NCBI GenBank assembly: GCA_020026115.1
Contig: JAHHQY010000025.1
Span: 1-20,676 of the forward strand
Direction of reading: 5' to 3'
Length of the DNA: 20,676 nt
Origin: Actinobacillus sp.
GTDB taxonomy: Bacteria > Pseudomonadota > Gammaproteobacteria > Enterobacterales > Pasteurellaceae
A model generated the notes under the pieces. It was not told the origin of the DNA. It saw nothing but the letters and a program-made list of their open reading frames with translations, and ran no database searches. Below, in pieces: positions 15,884 through 20,676 of the stretch. The number at the start of each line of letters is the position of its first letter. Within the stretch, counting starts at the first letter, position 1. The position numbers and the translations under genes are program-made.

Positions 15884-16735
15884 ATGATTCAAGAAATTCA
15901 ACCTAACTTCATTGATTTACATAGCCATAGCACCTATTCAGATGGTCTATTAAGCCCAACTGAACTTGTGCAACGCGCTTATGAAAAAGGCATAAAAATG
16001 CTCGCGTTAACCGACCATGATTCCATTAAAGGCCTGCCAGAAGCCTGCCAAAAAGCGCAATCTTTAGGTATTCAACTGATTCATGGTGTAGAAATTTCCA
16101 CAGATTGGAATAAAAAAGGTATTCATATTGTGGGTTTAAATTTTGATGCAGAAAATAAAGCCATGCAAAAATTTCTGCAACAGCAACAAAATTTACGTAC
16201 AACGCGCGCCATAGAAATAGGGGCTTGTTTAGCCAAAGCCGGTGTGCCAAATGCTTATGAAGAAACGAAAAAACTTTCTTCAGGCGATGTTACCCGAGCG
16301 CATTATGCTCGTTATTTGGTGCAAATTGGTAAAGTCAGCAATGAAAAACAAGCTTTTAAACGTTTTTTAGGGCAAGGCAAAGGGGCTTATGTTAAAACGC
16401 CATGGTGCGATATTCCCAGCGCTATTGAGATTATTCATCAAGCCGGTGGTGTGGCCGTTTTAGCTCATCCTTTACGCTACAATTTCAGTCGCAAACAAAT
16501 TATTCTCTTAACACAAGATTTTAAAAACTGGGGTGGCGATGGTATTGAAGTAGCAGGTTGTGGCCAACGACTAGATCAACGCCAATTTTTAGCTAAATTA
16601 GCGCAAGAATATCAACTTTTAGCCAGCGTTGGTTCTGATTTCCATTATCCTTGCGCTTGGCGTGAATTAGGACGAGATTTAAATTTATTACCTGAAAGTT
16701 TGCCGATTTGGGAAAATTGGTCAATTAAAAAATAA
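15884..16735 (+). CDS. rnm: 5'-3' exoribonuclease RNase AM (PHP family)
   Basis: PHP-domain phosphoesterase homologous to E. coli YciV/RNase AM, which trims 5' ends of rRNAs, and older databases call it TrpH. It has 283 aa, near the E. coli 293. The metal-binding motifs are H13-S-H15 and D20 in HSHSTYSDG, D44-H45-D46 in LTDHD, E70 in GVEIS, H195 in AHPLRY, and D252 and H254 in GSDFH. An insert (about 100-175) separates motifs, as in the family. The Shine-Dalgarno is weak: GTGAG lies about 14 nt upstream and TTTTCCTT directly precedes the ATG. It follows a terminator and a long leader, so it has its own promoter. Confidence 0.92.
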   Translation: MIQEIQPNFIDLHSHSTYSDGLLSPTELVQRAYEKGIKMLALTDHDSIKGLPEACQKAQSLGIQLIHGVEISTDWNKKGIHIVGLNFDAENKAMQKFLQQQQNLRTTRAIEIGACLAKAGVPNAYEETKKLSSGDVTRAHYARYLVQIGKVSNEKQAFKRFLGQGKGAYVKTPWCDIPSAIEIIHQAGGVAVLAHPLRYNFSRKQIILLTQDFKNWGGDGIEVAGCGQRLDQRQFLAKLAQEYQLLASVGSDFHYPCAWRELGRDLNLLPESLPIWENWSIKK

Positions 16736-16744
16736 AACCGCCCG

Positions 16745-16763
16745 CAAAAGTGCTACACTTTTG
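16745..16763. other. Short perfect hairpin between rnm and yffB
   Basis: CAAAAGTG (16745-16752) and CACTTTTG (16756-16763) around CTA. No T-run follows, so termination is doubtful. TGCTACACT inside it could be an extended -10 for yffB. Confidence 0.35.
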
Positions 16764-16795
16764 AGAAAAATAATAATTAACCGCAGGAGGTTAAG

Positions 16796-17140
16796 ATGCT
16801 CATTGTTTATGGAATTAAAAATTGCGATAGCGTAAAAAAGGCTATGCAATGGTTAGCTTTGCATCAAATTGAAGCGAAATTACATGATTTTCGCCTTGAT
16901 GGTATTGAAAAAGACGTCCTTTTACAGGCAAAAGAAATTTTTGGCTGGGAAAAATTAGTCAATAAACGCAGTACAACTTGGCGTAATTTACCACAAGATG
17001 TAAAAGATAATCTTTGTGAAAACAACATCTTAGATTTATTACTTGAACAGCCAACATTAATCAAACGCCCCTTAATGATTAAGCCTGCTTTACTAGGCTT
17101 TAATATGAGCGAATTTGAAAAAACTTTTCTTAAAAATTAA
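16796..17140 (+). CDS. yffB: ArsC/Spx-family protein YffB
   Basis: Small thioredoxin-fold protein of the ArsC/Spx family, 114 aa. It has the N-terminal MLIVYGIKNCDSVKKA, with the single family cysteine at C10, and the C-terminal IKRPLMIKPALLGF segment. Family members reduce or bind glutathione-type thiols; the physiological substrate of YffB is not established. A perfect AGGAGG lies 5 nt before ATG 16796, the best ribosome site in the window. It heads a tight run yffB-dapE-peptidase-nudF; the yffB-dapE pairing is conserved in Haemophilus and E. coli relatives. Confidence 0.9.
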   Translation: MLIVYGIKNCDSVKKAMQWLALHQIEAKLHDFRLDGIEKDVLLQAKEIFGWEKLVNKRSTTWRNLPQDVKDNLCENNILDLLLEQPTLIKRPLMIKPALLGFNMSEFEKTFLKN

Positions 17141-17154
17141 CCTTGGGGCAAAAT

Positions 17155-18312
17155 ATGAATCAAGCACCAACCCTTCAATTAGCGCAAAAATTAATTCAGC
17201 GCCCAAGCATTTCTCCTGACGATCAAGGTTGTCAAACACTTTTAACGTCAATTTTAGCGCAAGCAGGCTTTCAAATTACCCCTTTACCTTTTGCCGATAC
17301 GCAAAACTTCTGGGCAACGCATGGTGAAGGCGAACCCGTCTTGTTATTCGCAGGGCATACCGATGTTGTGCCAACGGGCGATGAAAGTTTATGGCAATAT
17401 CCCCCTTTTTCAGCTCATATTGAAGGCGATCGCTTATATGGTCGAGGAAGCGCGGATATGAAAGGCAGTGTCGCAAGTATGACGATAGCAGCACAAAAGT
17501 TTGTAACAGAAAATCCAAACCATCGAGGAACCTTAGCTTTTTTAATCACATCCGATGAAGAAGATAGCGGTGAACATGGCACCAAAAAAGTTGTGCAATG
17601 GCTACAAGAAAAAGGCCAAAAAGTGAATTATTGCGTACTTGGCGAACCTTCTTGTCAGAAAAAATTAGGTGATGTGATTAAAAACGGACGACGTGGTTCA
17701 ATTATTGCTTATTTACGTATTTTGGGCGAGCAAGGGCATGTGGCTTATCCTCATTTAGCAGAAAATCCCATTCATCGCGCGCAAGGTTTTCTACAAACTT
17801 TAATTGCTCATCGTTGGGATAACGGAAACGCTTATTTCCCGCCAACGAGTTTACAAATTACCAATATTCACGCAGGCGATGGCAGTACAAACGTGATTCC
17901 AGGGGTTTTAGATGTGCAATTTAATTTGCGTTATAGCTCAGAATTAACGGCTGAAGAAATCCAACAAACAGTGGAAAAATTCTTGCAAGCTCATCAATTA
18001 AAGTATGAAATTAAATGGCATCTTTCTGGCGAGCCATTTTTTACTCCGCAAGGCGAATTTATTGAAGTCTTGCAAAAAGCCGTACAAAAAATTACAGGCA
18101 TTCAACCAAAATTAGATACGGGCGGTGGCACCTCTGATGGTCGATTTATTGCCAAAATGGGAACACAAGTTGTGGAATTTGGGCCAATAAGCGAACTTAT
18201 TCATAAAGTTAATGAATGGACGAGTTGTTTTGATTTATTACAATTAGAAGCGGTTTACCAAGAAATTATGACTCAACTGTTAGTAGGAAAAAATGACGAT
18301 GAGCGCATTTAA
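17155..18312 (+). CDS. dapE: Succinyl-diaminopimelate desuccinylase
   Basis: Zinc enzyme that hydrolyses N-succinyl-LL-2,6-diaminopimelate to LL-diaminopimelate and succinate in the lysine and peptidoglycan pathway. It has 385 aa. The M20 metal site is H68 and D70 (GHTDVVP), D101 (SADMKGS), catalytic E135 with E136 (SDEED), E164 (GEPS) and H350 (IHKVNE). DTGGGTSDGRF (321-331) is diagnostic. The start is ATG 17155, with GGGG 6 nt upstream; a TTG at 17143 is in frame but overlaps that Shine-Dalgarno. It starts 14 nt after yffB and its end overlaps the next gene by 20 nt, so translation is probably coupled. Confidence 0.97.
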   Translation: MNQAPTLQLAQKLIQRPSISPDDQGCQTLLTSILAQAGFQITPLPFADTQNFWATHGEGEPVLLFAGHTDVVPTGDESLWQYPPFSAHIEGDRLYGRGSADMKGSVASMTIAAQKFVTENPNHRGTLAFLITSDEEDSGEHGTKKVVQWLQEKGQKVNYCVLGEPSCQKKLGDVIKNGRRGSIIAYLRILGEQGHVAYPHLAENPIHRAQGFLQTLIAHRWDNGNAYFPPTSLQITNIHAGDGSTNVIPGVLDVQFNLRYSSELTAEEIQQTVEKFLQAHQLKYEIKWHLSGEPFFTPQGEFIEVLQKAVQKITGIQPKLDTGGGTSDGRFIAKMGTQVVEFGPISELIHKVNEWTSCFDLLQLEAVYQEIMTQLLVGKNDDERI

Positions 18313-18970
18313 CGCTATTTTAACGGGAAAAACCCGAAGCCATTTAGTCGCTTTAAATGAACAACATTTTTTGCAACCAGAGGTAAAAAAAGCTTTTTTA
18401 GCCTTACAACAAAGTGCCAAAGAAGCCGGATTTGATTTACAACCCGCCAGTACTTTTCGTGATTTTTCGCGCCAACAAAAGATTTGGAATGGCAAATTTA
18501 AAGGCGAACGAAAAGTGCATAATGATGCAGGGAATACCTTGAATTTAACGGATTTCACCTCGTGGCAAAAATGCCAAGCCATTTTGCGCTGGTCAGCATT
18601 ACCAGGTGCGAGTCGTCATCATTGGGGAACGGAAATTGATATTTACGATCCATTGCGCCTTCCACAAGGTCAACAACTTAAATTAGAGCCTTGGGAGTTT
18701 GCTCAAGGCGGTTATTTTTATGATTTAAGTCAATGGCTTTTTCAACACGCACCGAAATTTGGTTTTGGTTTTCCTTTTGTGGATTTACCAAAATATTATC
18801 AAATAGGGCGAGAGCCGTGGCATTTAAGTTATATGCCTTTAGCCAATCAGCTCGCCAACGCTTTAACAGAAGAGGTGTTATTAGAGGCTTGGCAAGGTGA
18901 AGAAATTGCAGGGAAAAGTGCGTTATTGGCACATTTAGATGAATTTTTCCACGCTTATTTTGTGCATTAA
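18293..18970 (+). CDS. M15 family (VanY/LAS) peptidase, probably LD- or DD-carboxypeptidase
   Basis: Zinc peptidase of the VanY-type D-alanyl-D-alanine or LD-carboxypeptidase family, 225 aa. The metal motif SRHHWGTEID (107-116) supplies H109 and D116. EPWH (174-177) supplies catalytic E174 and ligand H177. STFRDFSRQ (53-61) fits the conserved S-x-R region. There is no signal peptide or membrane anchor, so it appears cytoplasmic, unusual for a murein-trimming enzyme. ATG 18293 has AGGA just upstream and overlaps the dapE end; ATG 18299 is an alternative. Its place between dapE and nudF suggests a role in turnover of diaminopimelate-containing peptides; this is inference, and substrate is unknown. 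Confidence 0.85.
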   Translation: MTMSAFNAILTGKTRSHLVALNEQHFLQPEVKKAFLALQQSAKEAGFDLQPASTFRDFSRQQKIWNGKFKGERKVHNDAGNTLNLTDFTSWQKCQAILRWSALPGASRHHWGTEIDIYDPLRLPQGQQLKLEPWEFAQGGYFYDLSQWLFQHAPKFGFGFPFVDLPKYYQIGREPWHLSYMPLANQLANALTEEVLLEAWQGEEIAGKSALLAHLDEFFHAYFVH

Positions 18971-18987
18971 AGACATAAGGATGAGTT

Positions 18988-19611
18988 ATGCAACAATTTA
19001 CAAATGAAGACTTAAGCATTTTAAAAGAAGAAACATTATACGAAGGTTTTTTTACTCTTAAAAAAATCCATTTTAAACATAAATTATTTGCAGGCGGAGA
19101 AAGCGGAGAAGTGGTGCGTGAGCTGTTAATTAAAGGCTCAGCTAGTGCCGTTATTGCTTATGACCCTAATTTAGATAACGTGGTTATGGTCGAGCAAGTA
19201 CGCATAGGCGCTTATGCACCAAACATCACAAAAACGCCATGGTTATTAGAATTGATTGCCGGTATGGTGGAAGAGGGCGAAAGTCCTGAAGAGGTGGCAA
19301 AACGTGAAAGCGAAGAAGAAGCAGGCGTTACGGTGAGCCATCTTATGCACGCATTAAGCGTTTGGGATAGTCCGGGTGGGGTTATTGAACGTTTACATAT
19401 TTTTGCCGGCAAAGTGGACAGCCGACAAGCAAAAGGCTTGCATGGTTTAGCGGAAGAGCATGAAGATATACGAGTACAGGTTCTTTCACGTCAAGAAGCC
19501 TATGCGCGCGTGTGCGATGGACGTATTGATAATTGTATTGCCGTGTTAGGTTTACAATGGTTGCAATTGCATTGGCAAGAACTACAACAAAAATGGCAAG
19601 ACGCGGAATAA
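18988..19611 (+). CDS. nudF: ADP-ribose pyrophosphatase (Nudix)
   Basis: Hydrolyses ADP-ribose to AMP and ribose 5-phosphate, limiting free ADP-ribose. It has 207 aa; E. coli NudF has 209. The Nudix box spans G92 to V114 with the pattern G-x5-E-x7-RE-x2-EE-x-G complete (E98, R106, E107, E110, E111). TPWLLELIAGMVEEGESPEE and SPGGVIERLHIF are typical of the ADP-ribose subgroup, as is EEHEDIRV. The start ATG 18988 has AAGGATGAG upstream. It lies 17 nt after the M15 peptidase gene and ends the operon; an inverted repeat follows. Confidence 0.94.
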   Translation: MQQFTNEDLSILKEETLYEGFFTLKKIHFKHKLFAGGESGEVVRELLIKGSASAVIAYDPNLDNVVMVEQVRIGAYAPNITKTPWLLELIAGMVEEGESPEEVAKRESEEEAGVTVSHLMHALSVWDSPGGVIERLHIFAGKVDSRQAKGLHGLAEEHEDIRVQVLSRQEAYARVCDGRIDNCIAVLGLQWLQLHWQELQQKWQDAE

Positions 19612-19621
19612 AAATTGCTTG

Positions 19622-19669
19622 AATAAAGCTCGCACCGAAAAATGGAAAAAATTCGGCGCGAGCTTTATT
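19622..19669. repeat. Inverted pair of the motif between convergent nudF and queF
   Basis: Arms 19622-19639 and 19652-19669 are 18 bp long with a single mismatch around a 12-nt loop. The right copy of the motif (19652-19661) is exact and the left (19630-19639) has one change. In minus-strand RNA that mismatch becomes a U-G pair. It touches the queF stop and lies 10 nt after nudF, so it probably terminates both genes. Confidence 0.85.
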
Positions 19670-20509
19670 TTATTGACGGGCTAAACGTAAATTTTCATCC
19701 ACCGTTTCAAAATTTGAACGGAAAGGATTGATGTCTAAACCACCTCGGCGCGTATAGCGCGCATAAACCGTCAGTTTTTGCGGTTGAGCAAAACGGAGTA
19801 AATCGCAATAAATGCGCTCAACGCACTGTTCATGAAATTCATTATGTTCACGGAAAGAAATAAGATAACGTAATAATTTTTCGTGATGAATTTTTCTGCC
19901 GACGTAATGAATTTTAACGCTTCCCCAGTCAGGTTGGTGGGTAATTAAGCAGTTTGATTTTAATAAATGGCTTACTAAAGTTTCTTCGACGACCTCATCA
20001 CTTTCGCAACAATTCGCTAAAAGATCGGCGTTAAATTGGTAATTTTCAATTTCAATATCCATATCATCAAGACAAACACCTTGAAAATCAGCAATTTTTT
20101 CATCGGTAAAATCTTGCAAAGGACGCACAGTGACACGCACATCACCTTGCGCGCATTGAGCTAAATCACGTTGTAAAGTGGCTTCCACGTCTTTGATTGA
20201 AGCAAATTTTGCTTGATTAAAACTATTTAAATACAGTTTAAAACTTTTAGACTCAATTAAGTTTTCAGAACGAAAATCAAGGCTGACTTGAGCTATGGCA
20301 ACTTTAGGCAACCCTTTTGGATTTAACCAAGAAAGTTCAAAAGCAGTCCAAAAATCCGCGCCTTGCGTGAAAGGCAAGTGGGCATCAATCCCTAAGTTTT
20401 CGCGATTTAAACGACGAGGAACAGGTTGTAGAAGACTCGGGTCATAAGCGTGAGCATATTGCGTTTTTTTTCCTAAAGTTAAGCAGTTAAGGCTTTGATC
20501 TTGATACAT
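19670..20509 (-). CDS. queF: NADPH-dependent 7-cyano-7-deazaguanine reductase
   Basis: Reduces preQ0 to preQ1 in queuosine synthesis, later inserted in tRNAs with GUN anticodons. It has 279 aa, the long two-domain type; E. coli QueF has 282. The QueF motif ESKSFKLYLNS (86-96) lies in the N-terminal half. Catalytic C187 and D194 sit in KSNCLITHQPDWG, and HNEFHEQCVERI (222-233) holds the substrate-binding H and E. RYTRRGGLDINPFRS is typical of the C-terminus. ATG 20509 has AGGAT upstream. No preQ1 riboswitch is visible in the 113 bp between it and tRNA-Gly. It could be read from the tRNA or from its own promoter. Confidence 0.96.
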   Translation of the reverse strand: MYQDQSLNCLTLGKKTQYAHAYDPSLLQPVPRRLNRENLGIDAHLPFTQGADFWTAFELSWLNPKGLPKVAIAQVSLDFRSENLIESKSFKLYLNSFNQAKFASIKDVEATLQRDLAQCAQGDVRVTVRPLQDFTDEKIADFQGVCLDDMDIEIENYQFNADLLANCCESDEVVEETLVSHLLKSNCLITHQPDWGSVKIHYVGRKIHHEKLLRYLISFREHNEFHEQCVERIYCDLLRFAQPQKLTVYARYTRRGGLDINPFRSNFETVDENLRLARQ

Positions 20510-20542
20510 TTGTTATCCTTTTATTGGCCAAAAGAAGGCGCA

Positions 20543-20551
20543 AGCATAGCA
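20543..20551 (-). promoter_or_regulatory. Possible extended -10 promoter of queF
   Basis: Minus strand TGCTATGCT matches TGnTATAAT at most positions, about 34 nt before the ATG. No clear -35 is found at the right distance. Confidence 0.35.
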
Positions 20552-20622
20552 TGAATTTTTCGCAAGAAATATAAATTGCGTAAAAAAGATGATGATTTAA
20601 TAAAATGAAATTTAAGAAAATT

Positions 20623-20676
<54 letters not shown>

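Noticed and set aside
20510..20622. preQ1 riboswitch before queF
   Set aside because: The gap is short and AT-rich and lacks a recognisable hairpin plus A-rich tail ending near the ribosome site.

Overview
The window looks like a complete contig (about 20.7 kb, AT-rich) from the chromosome of a member of the Pasteurellaceae (Gammaproteobacteria). HslV and HslU are close to their Haemophilus influenzae counterparts as I remember them. The proQ-prc pair, the yffB-dapE pair and the gene complement fit that family. The species cannot be named from the sequence alone. Both ends lie inside a tRNA-Gly(GCC) gene: the left end holds its 5' 55 nt and the right end its 3' 54 nt, and the two pieces share 33 identical bases. 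This is what an assembler leaves at a repeated tRNA gene. No protein gene is cut.

Layout, left to right: tRNA-Gly (-, partial); hslV-hslU (+), the two-component heat-shock protease; degS and ribD (-); a 55-codon remnant of a TonB-dependent receptor (+) with its own Fur-like box and Shine-Dalgarno sequence; htpX, an NCS2 nucleobase permease and dinB (-); proQ-prc (+); pepN (+); an iron-type alcohol dehydrogenase of the Zymomonas AdhB kind (+); rnm (RNase AM, PHP family) (+); a compact operon yffB-dapE-M15 peptidase-nudF (+); and queF (-), followed by the second tRNA-Gly (-, partial). Every full-length protein gene except the M15 peptidase is a familiar housekeeping or stress gene with its expected catalytic residues. 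Protein quality control is a recurring theme (HslUV, DegS, HtpX, Prc, PepN). I see no phage, insertion sequence, CRISPR array, toxin-antitoxin pair or defence system.

The most unusual signal is not a gene. A 10-base motif, TCGCGCCGAA, occurs at least ten times exactly and five more times with one mismatch. It is usually preceded by CT and followed by A/T-rich tracts. It is paired head-to-head as inverted repeats after several genes and also appears singly inside coding sequence. Density, arrangement and the A/T tail resemble Pasteurellaceae DNA uptake signal sequences, yet I find no exact copy of either known type (AAGTGCGGT or ACAAGCGGT). The organism may use a different uptake signal, or this may be a dispersed terminator or regulatory palindrome. 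Other points of interest are the decayed iron-receptor gene, a nested dyad with an ArcA-like box in front of the alcohol dehydrogenase, a hairpin with a GCAA tetraloop at the predicted 5' end of proQ mRNA, and a VanY-type peptidase lacking a signal peptide in the dapE operon.
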